Below, piece after piece: positions 34,401 through 45,000 of a stretch of 64,000 nucleotides of DNA. A program made the translations under genes and the position numbers. The notes under the pieces are model-generated. The model saw only the letters and a list, made by a program, of their open reading frames with translations, ran no database searches and was not told where the DNA came from. The stretch's first letter is position 1, and the number at the start of each line of letters is the position of its first letter. The DNA comes from Bacteroidales bacterium (GTDB lineage Bacteria; Bacteroidota; Bacteroidia; Bacteroidales; WCHB1-69), in contig JAIKWD010000006.1 of NCBI GenBank assembly GCA_024685175.1, forward strand, positions 1 to 64,000. Direction: 5' to 3'.

Positions 34401-37400
34401 CTGATAGCGATATCGTCTATATACATGTAGTTTGAGATAGAGACAGGGCAACGGAAGGCAACATAACGGCCGTTACCAGTATACCCTGTTGAATACACAT
34501 CACCCATCTCGAAAGTAGAGGTTGTGGACGGAGAGAAAGAACCAAGCAATTGGAAGGTACTGATATCTTCAGGATCGCTCATAATACCCACCTCAATGAA
34601 ATAATTTGCTGAGGTCTTATAAGCGTTGAAGGAAATCATCAAGTTATCCATAGCCACATCGTCGGCGAGACGCGGGCTTACCAAGCAGCTATAGTTGGAA
34701 GTAGAGCCATAGAAGTATACCGAGTGAGTACCGGAACTGTGTTGTGTATCTGAAATGTACGGGTATTGTGTAGAACTATTGGTCAATGTATTCCAACAAG
34801 GAACCATAACACCTGCACCTGAGGCAGAATCGGCATCAAAGTTCTCGCTGTATGGGACCGTTATAAAATCGCATTCTGTCGTTGCGGCTAAGGAACTGGT
34901 CCAAAAACTATTTTCACCACCACAGTTTGAACGAATCTGGAATTCATAGTCGGTACCAGACTGAAGGCCAGTCACGGTATAAGGATTGTTGATAACAGGG
35001 TTCTCAGCGACTTCAGTCCAGACAGAATCGGAAGCGATCTTGTATTGGATATCCCAAGAGGTCTCCTCGTTACCAGGAGTCCAACCAAGTGTTACGCTTT
35101 CGTTGGTTACTCCAACAATATAAGGATTTGGAACAGCGCAAGTAGTACCTTCGACACAATCGGACTGGAAGGAGATTTGAATATTGGCACGATAGCCATT
35201 ATCATTAGAAGATCCACTATAGGTGCTCATATCAAGCGGGTTAGGATTATCAGTATCACTGTAGTAATAATGAGACATACCAGAAGCTTGAGTATAATGA
35301 AAATACCTACTGGAATATGAACCCGTGTTGTCATCTATTGCAATCATCAGGTTGTCGGTACCATTATAGTTGAATGGGTTGTCAAGATGAATAGTCACCC
35401 AACCTGGCGCAGTGGCAGTAAAAGCACCCGCATATACTTGATCATTAGCAGTAACAGGTTCGTTATCCGTTGCTGAAGCGAACGAAGTACGTGTTACGTT
35501 CTTCATATAAACCACAATGTTACGATTTAATTCCGTGGTACTAGTTAAGTCAAAGGCTATGTCTGTAATATAGCCAGTAGACTGAATTTCAGCGGCCGTG
35601 AACAATTGTTGGGTATAGGAATAATCATATAATGTATTGGTCGGGAAATAATAAGTGGTAGAGGTACCATCACCGATAGTAACAGTTGTTGAAACAGCAG
35701 GGTCTGAGACCAAACATGGAGCTGTTGTTACAACAATGGCCAAGGTATCGGAGGAGCCTTCAGAGCAGTTGGCGAAGAGGCGGACATCGTATTCGGTATT
35801 CACCGTCAAGCCTGTGAGCATGTACGAAGTGCCCGTCACGACTTGGGAAGACCAGGTGTCTTGTCCAGCTTCACTATATTCCACAGTATAATCGTCTACG
35901 CCAAACTGAGCGGCATCCCAAGTCAAGAGAGCAGCCGTACCCGTAATATTGGAAGCTGCCAAATTAGTGGGTGAAGAGCAGGCGGGAACAGGTCCAACTT
36001 TAATATTGTCGATATAAAGATTGGTATTAGCATGGGCAAGAGGCAGATAAAATACAACATGTACAGGATCATCAAAATGTTCGTTCAAGACCAGCTTAAA
36101 GGATTTCCATGTAGCTGTTGAGCCAAAATCTGTTGGTTCATAAGCTTCCAACAGATGGAAAGTATTGGCATCCGTAGGATCGGTCATGTAGCCGACATTG
36201 ACATGTCCGTAGGCCAAAGAGCTGTATACATAGGCGGAGAAGTCAATAGCAAGTTCGCCTTCTTGATAAGCCGAGAGGTCAAGAGCCGGGGAGATCACAT
36301 AATAGAAAGTATCGGGCATTGTATACAGATAGAAGCTATTCGTACCTGACTGAGCATAAGAAGTGCTAACATAAGGATAACCGTTGCTGTGGGCATTGGT
36401 AAGCACACTCCAGCAAATCGGACGTTTGCCTGAACCAGTCTCGGCAGTTTCAAAGCCCTCCACGTACGGGACAGGCAATGCGACAGCGCAATCGTGGCCG
36501 TAACCGGTAAGATAAACCACTGCGTCGGCTGCGCCTGGGCTAGACAAGGTAACGGAACCAGGTTCATCACCTTCTGTAGAGGGAGTATATTTGACAAACA
36601 AAGTACCACCATTTTGGCTAAGGGTAGCGGTGTTGTCAAAATCAACATTATTGGTGGAAATGGTATACGGAGCAGTAACAGTAGCTGTCACGACATCGGT
36701 AAGGTTATATGTAATAACATCAAAGCTGTTCGTGACTTCATCACCAAAAATAACAACACCATATTGGATAGTATCAACGGCCGGAACGATGGTAGCCTCT
36801 TCAGGAACAGCAAAGATATTGATATCATCAACGTACATATAACCGGTGTAATTAGCCATCGGTGCACGGAATGCAATGTGACGACCGTTGCCGGTGTAGC
36901 TGGTCGTATTGATCTGGGCAAACTCAAACGTGTTGAGTTCGGTCGGAGAGAAGATACCCATAGACTCAAATGAGCTAAGGTCGTTCGGATCGCTCATGAC
37001 ACCAACTTCAATCTTCGTTGTGGCAGCAGTCTTGTAAGCATAGAAAGACACAATCAAAGCACTCATATTTACGCTCTCATCGAAACGAGGAGAGATCAAA
37101 TAAGAATAATAGGAAGTGCTACCATAAAAATATGCAGAATAGGTACCCGTATTGTGTTGGGTGTTGGAAGCATATGGGTAACTTGTGGAATTGTTGGTGT
37201 TTGTGGTCCAACAAGAGATCATATTACCCGCACCGGAAGCCGTAACGCTTTCGAAGCCTTCCATAACAGGAAGAGTAAGATAATCGCAATCGGTTGTAGC
37301 ACTAATGGGATTGGTCCATTCGCTCGTCTGACCACCACCGCAGTTGGCGCGGATTTGGAACTGATACTCAGAACCAGCCAAAAGGTCGGTTACGGTGTAC

Positions 37401-39799
37401 GGGTTCTCCGTCACTGGGTTGTCGACAACATCCGTCCATTCGGTGTCGGAAGCCAATTTATATTGAACATCCCAAGAGGTCTCTTCGTGGCCAGGAGTCC
37501 AGCCCAGGGTCACACTTTCATTATCGACGCCAGTAACATATACACTAGGTTTGGCGCAAGTATTGTTTTCATCGCACGCAGCGCTGGCAATAGCAATTTT
37601 AATATTGTTACGATACCCGTTGAAGATTGTGCTGCCCGAGTAATTTGACATGTCAAAAGGATCTGGATTGTAGGAATCGCTGTAATGGCAGTGGGACATG
37701 TTCGGAGCCGCAGTATAGGAGAAATTTCTACTGGACCAGGAACCAGTATTGTCATCGATGGCAATCATCAAATTATCGCTGCCATTGTATACAAACGGTT
37801 CAGCCAAATTGATGGTCACCCAAGACGCGCCTGAAGCGGACATCGTACCGCTATAGACTTGATCGGAAGCAGCGACGGGTTCGATATCAGAAGCGGAGGC
37901 GAAAGAGCTACGACCCACGTTCTTCATATACACAACGATGCTACGGGAGAGAGCATTAGTACCAGTATAATCAAAGCTAATACTGGTGATGAGACCAGGC
38001 TGGCCTATTTCCTCTGCTGTGTATAACTGTTGCGTATAAGAGTAATTGTACAAGGTGTTAGTCGGAAAATAATAAGACGTCGAAGTACCATCGCCGATAG
38101 TGATTGTTTGCACAGAGCTGGTATCGAGCTCATCCAAGTTGGATAAATCCATCACATAACAAGGAGATGTTGCGAATGATGAGTTCAATGTGTCGGAGAC
38201 ACCTTCCGTACAGTTGGGGAATACGCGAACTTCATAATTGGTGTTTACGGCCAATCCACTGAGCATAACAGAAGTACCTGCGACAATTTGAGTATTCCAG
38301 TTTCCTTGTTCAGCCACACTGTATTCCACTGTATAATCGCCCACACCAAACGGAGCGGCTTCCCAAGAAATCAATGCGCTGGAAGCTGTTGTATTGGAAA
38401 CAACCAAGTTGGACGGAGCGGAACAAGTGGGTGTCGCGCTCAGTGAAAGGTTGTCGATAAACACATTGGTATAGATGTCTTCAGTTGAACGGATAGCCAA
38501 ATAGATAGGATTTGTTTCATTAATAGTTACCGTTTTGCTGAAAGGATACCAAACTCCGTATGTCGCATAATCCATAGGGTCCAGTACATATAATGTATGG
38601 AAATCATAAATGTTGTCAGGATCGGTCAAATAACCAATCTGAACATTGCCGGAGTAGCGAGCGGAATAGGCTTGTGAATTAAAACTAAGTAACAATTCAG
38701 CACCATTGTATGCAGAGGCATCAATAGCCGGAGAAATAGCCAATGCTACGGTATCGAGTTGAGAGAATAGATAAAGGCTCTGTCCGCCCTCAGCATCATA
38801 TCCAGAAAACACGGCGGGATATCTATGTTGAACCGAATTGTTCACGAAGGTCCAGCACGCCGGTAAAGTCTCATATCCATGTCCGCTGGCATCAAAATTC
38901 TCGAAATAGGGTATGGATAGGGCAACACTACAATCAATGCCAGTACCTTTCAGTGAGATGTCTGCAGAAGCAGTACCACTAGTCAAAGTCATCACAGTGC
39001 TGTCGGTTTGAGCGGCAGTAGGGATATATCTAACATAGCATCTGCCTCCCGTGCTTGAAACAGTGGCGGATGTGCTAAAGGACTCGTTATCGACAGAGAC
39101 CTCAAAAGGAGAGGCAAGTGATACACTAATGTCTGAAGTAAGGTTGTGAGCAGAAATATCAATAACTCTAACGGTAGAAGTATCTCCAACAATTACGTTA
39201 CCGAAATTCACTGTGGTCAAGGAGGGATTAATAACTTCATCATCTGTCAATTGAGTCACAGTAATGTCATCGATATTCAAACGAAACCAGTCGGAGCAGT
39301 TGAAATGACGAAATGCAATGTAGATGGTTTGGCCTACATAATCCTCAAGACTGATGACCTTGTGGACATAAGGAGTAGTGTCGCGACTGACCGAGAAGGT
39401 TTCTTCGAGCAGAGCCGTAAACGATGCGGTGTCGGTAGGGGATGTCGTAGAAACATAAACCCCATAGTGTTCGGAAGGCCAGTCTGCATCTTGGGCAGCC
39501 ACATAAAAACTCAGTTCGGCTGCCCCCGAGATGGTGATAGCGGGTGTTATCAACCAGTTGTCCGGATATAACTCGTAGTAGTCGTTGTCGTAAGACGCCG
39601 AAGTGGCACCAATGGAACCATTATGGCCATAATCCTCGATTATGAACCATTGGTTGCCATCATTATCAGCATCAATCTGTGTCCAGGTGGATGGAATGGC
39701 ACCACCTTCGAAATTTTCTGAAAAGATGACTAACTGCGCTCTTGAAATAAAGGGAATCATCAGCATAGCCATCAACATCAAAAGTATACGCTTTTTCAT
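31457..39799 (-). CDS. Giant T9SS-secreted adhesin-like protein (fibronectin III and cleaved-adhesin-type repeats)
   Basis: The 2780-residue precursor has a signal peptide (about 1-21) and a first choice-of-anchor-J/cleaved-adhesin beta domain (about 25-185). A unit of about 810 residues follows twice, at about 190-998 and 1003-1810. Each unit holds a HYDIN-like Ig domain, a J-type domain, a fibronectin III domain, a domain beginning IGDGTSTSYYFPTNTLY, a second fibronectin III domain and another J-type domain. Three or more FnIII/J-type pairs then lead to a type A T9SS tail beginning YPNPTTSVVTI and ending VVKQ. No catalytic motif is visible. It is likely a cell-surface adhesin or carbohydrate/protein binder; the ligand is unknown. 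Confidence 0.9.
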   Translation of the reverse strand: MKKRILLMLMAMLMIPFISRAQLVIFSENFEGGAIPSTWTQIDADNDGNQWFIIEDYGHNGSIGATSASYDNDYYELYPDNWLITPAITISGAAELSFYVAAQDADWPSEHYGVYVSTTSPTDTASFTALLEETFSVSRDTTPYVHKVISLEDYVGQTIYIAFRHFNCSDWFRLNIDDITVTQLTDDEVINPSLTTVNFGNVIVGDTSTVRVIDISAHNLTSDISVSLASPFEVSVDNESFSTSATVSSTGGRCYVRYIPTAAQTDSTVMTLTSGTASADISLKGTGIDCSVALSIPYFENFDASGHGYETLPACWTFVNNSVQHRYPAVFSGYDAEGGQSLYLFSQLDTVALAISPAIDASAYNGAELLLSFNSQAYSARYSGNVQIGYLTDPDNIYDFHTLYVLDPMDYATYGVWYPFSKTVTINETNPIYLAIRSTEDIYTNVFIDNLSLSATPTCSAPSNLVVSNTTASSALISWEAAPFGVGDYTVEYSVAEQGNWNTQIVAGTSVMLSGLAVNTNYEVRVFPNCTEGVSDTLNSSFATSPCYVMDLSNLDELDTSSVQTITIGDGTSTSYYFPTNTLYNYSYTQQLYTAEEIGQPGLITSISFDYTGTNALSRSIVVYMKNVGRSSFASASDIEPVAASDQVYSGTMSASGASWVTINLAEPFVYNGSDNLMIAIDDNTGSWSSRNFSYTAAPNMSHCHYSDSYNPDPFDMSNYSGSTIFNGYRNNIKIAIASAACDENNTCAKPSVYVTGVDNESVTLGWTPGHEETSWDVQYKLASDTEWTDVVDNPVTENPYTVTDLLAGSEYQFQIRANCGGGQTSEWTNPISATTDCDYLTLPVMEGFESVTASGAGNMISCWTTNTNNSTSYPYASNTQHNTGTYSAYFYGSTSYYSYLISPRFDESVNMSALIVSFYAYKTAATTKIEVGVMSDPNDLSSFESMGIFSPTELNTFEFAQINTTSYTGNGRHIAFRAPMANYTGYMYVDDINIFAVPEEATIVPAVDTIQYGVVIFGDEVTNSFDVITYNLTDVVTATVTAPYTISTNNVDFDNTATLSQNGGTLFVKYTPSTEGDEPGSVTLSSPGAADAVVYLTGYGHDCAVALPVPYVEGFETAETGSGKRPICWSVLTNAHSNGYPYVSTSYAQSGTNSFYLYTMPDTFYYVISPALDLSAYQEGELAIDFSAYVYSSLAYGHVNVGYMTDPTDANTFHLLEAYEPTDFGSTATWKSFKLVLNEHFDDPVHVVFYLPLAHANTNLYIDNIKVGPVPACSSPTNLAASNITGTAALLTWDAAQFGVDDYTVEYSEAGQDTWSSQVVTGTSYMLTGLTVNTEYDVRLFANCSEGSSDTLAIVVTTAPCLVSDPAVSTTVTIGDGTSTTYYFPTNTLYDYSYTQQLFTAAEIQSTGYITDIAFDLTSTTELNRNIVVYMKNVTRTSFASATDNEPVTANDQVYAGAFTATAPGWVTIHLDNPFNYNGTDNLMIAIDDNTGSYSSRYFHYTQASGMSHYYYSDTDNPNPLDMSTYSGSSNDNGYRANIQISFQSDCVEGTTCAVPNPYIVGVTNESVTLGWTPGNEETSWDIQYKIASDSVWTEVAENPVINNPYTVTGLQSGTDYEFQIRSNCGGENSFWTSSLAATTECDFITVPYSENFDADSASGAGVMVPCWNTLTNSSTQYPYISDTQHSSGTHSVYFYGSTSNYSCLVSPRLADDVAMDNLMISFNAYKTSANYFIEVGIMSDPEDISTFQLLGSFSPSTTSTFEMGDVYSTGYTGNGRYVAFRCPVSISNYMYIDDIAISFVPTCMRVDQLVATDITAEEATISWTPLGEETQWEVIVTPTVSNINLDTCTSVVVTDTFYQVTGLTSLTQYTAYVRALCGDINSNWMSVDFRTPQISVDMPYYTNFGENSDRGWLLDNGGFTNHWVMGTPTGANTPALYVSNDATGTAGYTNTSATVIVASKAFNVDTTAEINVSFDVQIGGESSYDYLKVFLAPAETPFEASTSASFASNSYSVNALNFANYKSQSTYSSYPYMYNLTSGNTVSISSVMPNPVPEGGVMKLVFVWKNDGSGGTQPGAIISNVSIFPLVCDAPEVTVSNVTSTGATLTWNDLEASGYVVEYKAANDTAWTTVTDDVTDTTYTLTGLTPATSYTARVAAECDDNPLNFDAVSFITECAPFTAVPVTWTFEDNLTAGSSSYPLPTCWQRDGTTYPYSYNSTTYAYAGTRCLYNYNYYNPQCVSMQEIDRTVLDLDELQVSFFARTTTAGSEQLVVGMMSASGSPATFVPIDTVSLSTTYEFYEVSLNSAVAGSYVAFKFQTTSGYTCIDNVTIEEIPSCPKPNNLTITATTSNSVSIVWNERGDATSWTVEYGETGFTQGSGTEVTVQTTPSTTITGLDAATYYDFYVKSECGAGEESEWLGPVSGVTACDVLNLPYTENFDSYTGSGATGTGEIPLCWDNTYNGEVTNYAPHTYSTSFGCYPHSAPNNLGFYSSSNGIGLAVLPEFSSPLNQLVLDFYYLMENANNGTLSVGYITNPIDPNSFVELEALTSYSHSNYDPQPDTIDFTTYANVPATGRIAFRWVSSSSTYYTCAVDDIHVVESSGTQPTCEAPTNLHQTNIGIHEVTLDWEQEGTPDSWTVYYKKMSANTYTTANTTVHPYTITNLEAETSYEAYVVAVCENGNSSESNHISFVTNPDGVENYELSNTVIYPNPTTSVVTIRNEEVVISEVNVYDVYGKLLKSEKVDNNNANLDLSDLANGMYVVRIVSAEGAVLNRNVVKQ

Positions 39800-40004
39800 A
39801 ATAACTAATGTTTTGATTAATAATTGATTATAAATATATAAAATTGAATTTTTTACTTATTTTTAACTAAAAGCAAAGAACATATTTAATTTTATGATGG
39901 ATTTACTAAAATTCAAGCCGCAATTTTAGGAAAAATATAGATAGCAAGGTTTTTTTTAGCCCTACTTTTTATCAAAAGTTATTAACAATTCGGGTGTTTA
40001 TAAA

Positions 40005-40043
40005 CTAAGAAGCCGCGCAACTTTCTGTTGTGCGGCTTCTTAG
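40005..40043 (-). terminator. Hairpin downstream of tRNA-Met, probable terminator
   Basis: A 12-bp stem CTAAGAAGCCGC/GCGGCTTCTTAG is extended inward by a G-T wobble and four more pairs. It lies 8 bases past the tRNA 3' end. The following minus-strand sequence is only moderately T-rich. Confidence 0.6.
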
Positions 40044-40050
40044 TATTTAG

Positions 40051-40124
40051 TGGTCCCTCTTGGGCTCGAACCAAGGACCTACTGATTATGAGTCAGTTGC
40101 TCTAACCAACTGCGCTAAGGGACC
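40051..40124 (-). tRNA. tRNA with CAU anticodon, probably elongator tRNA-Met
   Basis: This is a 74-nt minus-strand cloverleaf. The acceptor stem GGTCCCT/AGGGACC has discriminator A, and the anticodon arm ACTGA-CTCATAA-TCAGT gives anticodon CAT. The T arm contains GGTTCGAGCC. It lacks the C1:A72 mismatch of initiator tRNA. A lysidine-modified tRNA-Ile2 cannot be excluded without a covariance model. Confidence 0.92.
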
Positions 40125-40158
40125 TGATTGTCAAGCAATCATTTTTTCTTAGAGGCGG

Positions 40159-40166
40159 CAAAAATA
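40159..40166 (-). promoter_or_regulatory. -7 box for tRNA-Met
   Basis: TATTTTTG on the minus strand, 34 bases upstream of the tRNA. The block 40154-40175 around it is identical to 1497-1518 before tRNA-Ser. Confidence 0.7.
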
Positions 40167-40185
40167 CACTTTTTTTCTAAATCGC

Positions 40186-42054
40186 TTATCTCTTTTTCCT
40201 TTGTGGCTTTAAGGGTTCATTGCCGAAGGAATAAGTGATTCCGGCCATTGCGTTAATACCGAAATTGTTGAATCCGTAGTAGTTGGTGGCATATTGGCAT
40301 CCGATATTGTTGACGGCAACCCAGGCAGTAAATTGAGGATTGATGATATATTCAAAGCCTACGCCGAAATTGAGTACGGGTTTCACCAAATGCTCACCAT
40401 CGGAATTTTTGAGCAAGTCGTTTTCCGCTTCGTAGGAAGCGATATAGGTTTTGCCGGTTTCGTCAACGGCGGTCTTGGGCACCAGAGCCCAACGGCCGAA
40501 TCCGACCTTGGCATTCACGTCGAAGACGAATTTCTTGTTCAGGATGTAGCGTCCTTCGAAACCGATATCCCATGTGGGCTTATACCAGGCGTGTTCGGGA
40601 TGTCTGTCCTTATCGTTGAAATAGTAGCCCCAATAGTTAGCGTTGAGGTTCAGGAAGAGATGGTCGAGGGTTTCCCAACTGAGGTTGGCGCACACATTCA
40701 GCATACTGCCCCTGTCAGCGTATACAATGTCGAATTGGTTCTTTAGCAGACTGTTGGTATCCAAAATAAAGAAAGCCATATCTCTGGAGTAGGAATAGCG
40801 GGCAGAGATGTGATAATTAAGTTTCTTCACGATGTTGCCCTTAATGCCGCCGTAAATGCTAATTTGTGTTTTGGTGAACTTCAAGCTATCAAGATGCGGT
40901 TTTACGTAAGGGTTTTCATACAGCAGGTTTTTCAGCGAGTTGTATTCCGTTCTGCCATCTACGCCGGCATAGATGCTGAGCAATCCACGCACTAGGCCGA
41001 GTTGCACTTCGGCGATAGGATATACAGGGCATTGGGCCATATTGTTGGCCACGATCACGGGCACGCCAACACCAGCAAGAATATGGTATTCTTTGATGGT
41101 GAAATTCATAGTGGGTCGAAGTTCCACTTCAAAACTGTTGTCGGCGCGTCTCACCTTGTGCGGGTTGCCCACTTCGGCGCCCATCACAATAGAATCACCC
41201 CAAGTGTTGTTGAAGTAGTCCAAGTTCAAGTCCAATTGATAATGTTGGTAACCGGAGATCTTAAGGAATCTTGCGTCGTAGGCCACCATGCTTTTAAGGC
41301 CTGCATCATGCTCAATATCACGCCAATACGTACGCAGGAAGTCGTAATGCAACCGAACGTCCTCCTTACAAGTGCGGTCTTCGGTCGTAAAGTTGGAACG
41401 AATACCCACCTCAGCTTTCACGTGGTTGAAGTTGTTGCGGATGCTATCGCGATAGGATTTCTCATAAAAATAGGGATCAATACCCCACTCGCGATCATAG
41501 CCGAACAGATTGGCCAGTTCATGGTTATATCCAACAGAGGAATAGAGGGTATAGTTCTTGAAATAGCGGTTGAGAAACAAGTGCAGACGGGTGTCACTGG
41601 TTGGGGCGTAGGCAAAACGTTTTTGCACTTTGCCGATGGGTTCCGCCCATGATGAGAAGTGGTGGAAATTGAGGCCGTAGGAGTACTTGGTGTTACGTGT
41701 ATTGTGCACAGACAATTCAGCCAGCGGTGTAATAGGGTATCCAAAGCCCACCTTCAGGTAGTTGCGGTAGAACCGTTCTTGCACTTCGGGACTGAGCTTG
41801 CTGGCGGTAATCGGAGTCGGTTCGAAGGTCAGTTCCGGCTTCTGTGGGGTAATCACATAACGGAATTCCACTTTTTCAGTGGCGGTATCAACAATTTCGG
41901 CCTGCTGATTGATTTTGGACGCGTTGTTCAATTTGGGCACATAGTTGATGAGGAAATGCGCCGAGTCCACAACTTGGGCTTGCAGGGCGGCTGCACAAAG
42001 CAACATGCTGGCTAACAATACGATTCGTTTCATATATGGAATGTTGTTTTTCAT
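40186..42054 (-). CDS. TonB-dependent-receptor-like outer-membrane beta-barrel protein
   Basis: The 622-residue precursor has a signal peptide (the ATG at 42033, MKRIVLLASMLLCAAALQAQ, is a good alternative start). Alternating aromatic/polar strands run to the C-terminus (GINAMAGITYSF near the end), typical of a barrel. There is no plug domain or TonB box, so it is only barrel-like. It is paired 10 bases downstream of a 1012-residue TPR gene. This TPR/barrel pair recurs in Bacteroidota, and together they may form an outer-membrane complex. The function is unknown. Confidence 0.75.
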   Translation of the reverse strand: MKNNIPYMKRIVLLASMLLCAAALQAQVVDSAHFLINYVPKLNNASKINQQAEIVDTATEKVEFRYVITPQKPELTFEPTPITASKLSPEVQERFYRNYLKVGFGYPITPLAELSVHNTRNTKYSYGLNFHHFSSWAEPIGKVQKRFAYAPTSDTRLHLFLNRYFKNYTLYSSVGYNHELANLFGYDREWGIDPYFYEKSYRDSIRNNFNHVKAEVGIRSNFTTEDRTCKEDVRLHYDFLRTYWRDIEHDAGLKSMVAYDARFLKISGYQHYQLDLNLDYFNNTWGDSIVMGAEVGNPHKVRRADNSFEVELRPTMNFTIKEYHILAGVGVPVIVANNMAQCPVYPIAEVQLGLVRGLLSIYAGVDGRTEYNSLKNLLYENPYVKPHLDSLKFTKTQISIYGGIKGNIVKKLNYHISARYSYSRDMAFFILDTNSLLKNQFDIVYADRGSMLNVCANLSWETLDHLFLNLNANYWGYYFNDKDRHPEHAWYKPTWDIGFEGRYILNKKFVFDVNAKVGFGRWALVPKTAVDETGKTYIASYEAENDLLKNSDGEHLVKPVLNFGVGFEYIINPQFTAWVAVNNIGCQYATNYYGFNNFGINAMAGITYSFGNEPLKPQRKKR

Positions 42055-42064
42055 TGTGATGGAA

Positions 42065-45000
42065 TTAGTTTTCGGATGATTGTGCCTCCAGAGCGTTCAC
42101 GACGTTAATTCTTTCCTGGGCCATGTTCACCAGATCTTGGCCTTCGTAGTTATCCACGATACTTTGATAGGTATGGCGGGCCTGGAAGTAGTTGCCTTTC
42201 TCTTTGTACAAGTCACCGTAAAGGATGAAGGTGCGGGCGTACCAATATTCCGACGAATAGTTGCTGGCAAGGATGGCTTTGATGCGGCTCTCGCAAGCGT
42301 CAAGGTCCTTGTCTTGATTGAGGGCGATGTCGGCGAGATGATAAGCGGCTTCCGCACAAAGATCGTTGCTACCCGCCGAAGCGAGCTGGCGATAATGCGT
42401 CTTGGCTGTCTCCCACTCCCCTACCTCAACGGCTGAGTTGCCTGCCACCAACAAAGCCTCCTGGCGAAGGTCGTTGTCAATATTACGACTATTGAGCAGG
42501 TTGGTAGCACTGGTTAAAGCAGGTTGGTATTTCTTCAGGAAGTAGGCACAACGCATGGCCCCATTGTTACCAAACATGATTTCATCTTCATCGGTAGTGC
42601 TCTCCAACAGCTTATTGAAGTAGGTCAATGCTTTGTTGTAATCTTTATTATTATAGAGAATGGAGGCCGACTTATGCAGAGCGGTCACATTGTATTCAGT
42701 CTTGTAATTCCTGATAATTGCTTCATAGTCCACTAAGGCATCGGAATAGTTCTTATTACCATATTCGCACTCCGCCTTATAGAAGCGTGCCTTGGCGGCA
42801 AACGAGCCGTTAGGGAACTGTTTCAGGTAGTCGGCACAGGCGCGGATGGAGCCTTCGCAATCGCCTCGGTTGTATTTGGTCTCCGCTGCACGGAAGGCAA
42901 TGGAGTCTTGATGGTCGGCAGAGATGTTCATGTTTTTCGTACGCACATAGTCGAAGAAATCGCTGGTGTTACCCTCCTCGGTGTAGATATTCTCAAGATT
43001 AGCAAGGGCATCCTTGGCTTCTTGGGAACCGGGATAGGTCTCCACAACATATTTATACGTGGAGATAGCCATTGGGGTATTGTCGCTATTCAGATAAGCT
43101 TGTGCCATCCTAGTGTGCACTTGTCGAACATATTGGCTCTTCGGATGCTTGCGGATGAAATCTTTGTAGGCGGAGATGGCATGCTCGTAGTCGTTTTGTG
43201 TGTGATACGTAACAGCCAAGTCATAGTCGGCGTCGTCCATGTAGGCCGATTGTGAGTATTGGCTCACAAACTTCTCGAGTGCTTGCACCTTCTTGGCATT
43301 GTTTTTCTGATAGCCGTAGCATTTTGCCAGCTGATAGAGGGCGTAGTCAGCATTGGACTGTCCCATCTGTTCACACTTGTCGTAATTCTTGATGGCATTG
43401 GGCAAGTCTTGCTGCATAAAGTAGCAGTCGGCAAGGCGAGCGGTCGCGTCGGACTTCAGCTTGGGGTCGGCGTCGGAGCCGAGGCCGTTGAGATATTTCT
43501 TGAAATAGTCGGCGGCATCGCGATAGCGTTTGATTTTAAGTGCCGAATAGCCCAATGAGTAATTGGAAGTGTTGTAAAACTCGTTGCTGGTGGCCCCCGC
43601 TGTACGTTGATAGGTTTGCAGAGAGTAGTAGGCATCGCGAAAATCCTCGTTGCGGTACTGGGTTTCACCTTTCCAATAGAGCGCATTCAGATTGATATCC
43701 TTGTTGATGGGTGATGCCAACGTCTTGGTAAGCAACTGCTGGGCATCGCGGTAGTTACGATTGTTGATTTGCTCCAGGGCACGGTAATAGGTACAACGTT
43801 GGTAAGCCTTCAAAATGTCAGGGTTCTTTGTATGCAGCTGCTCAATGGAAGTAATGGCCGCCTGATAATTCTTCGTGGAAAGATAAATTCTGGAGAGAAG
43901 GGACGAGGCCTCCTCGCTTTTTGTAGAATGCGGATAGGTGTTAATGTAGTCCTCCAACGCCTGTATAGCGTTATTGAACGGGCTCTTGGAGATTTCATAC
44001 TGCATCTTGGCGTAGTTATAGAGGGCATCCTCCTTGACTTCAGGATCGAAATCGTATTTGGCAGCCTCTTTGAAGCTTTGTGAAGCCAACGTGTACTGTT
44101 GGGACTTGACGTAGCAGTCGGCCAAGAGATAGTAGCTGTTCTGCGTCATCAGGTCGGGTTGCTTGTCGTTGATCGCCTTGGTGAGGTAATCGATAGCCTT
44201 TGAATAATTCTTCTCACGATAATAGGTAAAACCTGCCGCAAAATAGTCGTTGCGTTCCATGGGGACTTTGTCGGTAGCCAAAAGTTTGTCAAAGTTATTG
44301 GCAGCCTTTTCGTATTCATTGAGGTTATATTGCGACAAGGCCACGCAGCGAAGCATTTGCAGTTGCGACACGTCTTTGGCATCGGTCACCTTAGGGGCCA
44401 CGGCCACCACTTCCTCGTATTTACCTTGCTTGAAATATATCTGGGTCAGGTAGTTGCCCACCTCGGCTCTGTATTCGGGTTCATCCTTCAACAGAAGAAA
44501 ATCCTCCAAAGCAGCCTCATACTGGCCGTCCTTGTAAGCCATGCAAGCCAAATAGTAGATAGATTTTTTCTGATAAGGGCCGGATTCTTCACGAGCTGAC
44601 TTGAACAATGATTTGGCCTTATCGTAATCATTTGTCATGAAGTAACAATAGCCCTTCTTGAACTGATATTCGGCAACGCTTTCGGGTTGTATCTCATTCT
44701 CCATAATCTCGTCGAATTGTGCAATGGCCTTTTTCCACTGCTTTCGACTAAAATAGTATTTGCCGAGATAGAAGCGTGCCTCGCTCACGGAAGAGTGGAC
44801 AGGATAGCGGTCAATGAAAGACTGCAAGAGATAGGCTGCGTCCTGGTTATCCAACTTGGCGGCACAAACACCCATATAGAAAAACGAGTTGGTCTTCAGA
44901 TCTTGTTGGACATCCTCTGTGTTTTCGTATACGTACTTGAAATATTGCTGGGCTGAACCGTACTTCTCTTTGTTGAACAAGTCCATGGCCGTTTTGAATT

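Noticed and set aside
40125..40146. Hairpin TGATTG/CAATCA followed by six T on the plus strand
   Set aside because: It looks like a plus-strand terminator, but no plus-strand gene reads into it. It lies in the tRNA-Met leader, so I did not list it.
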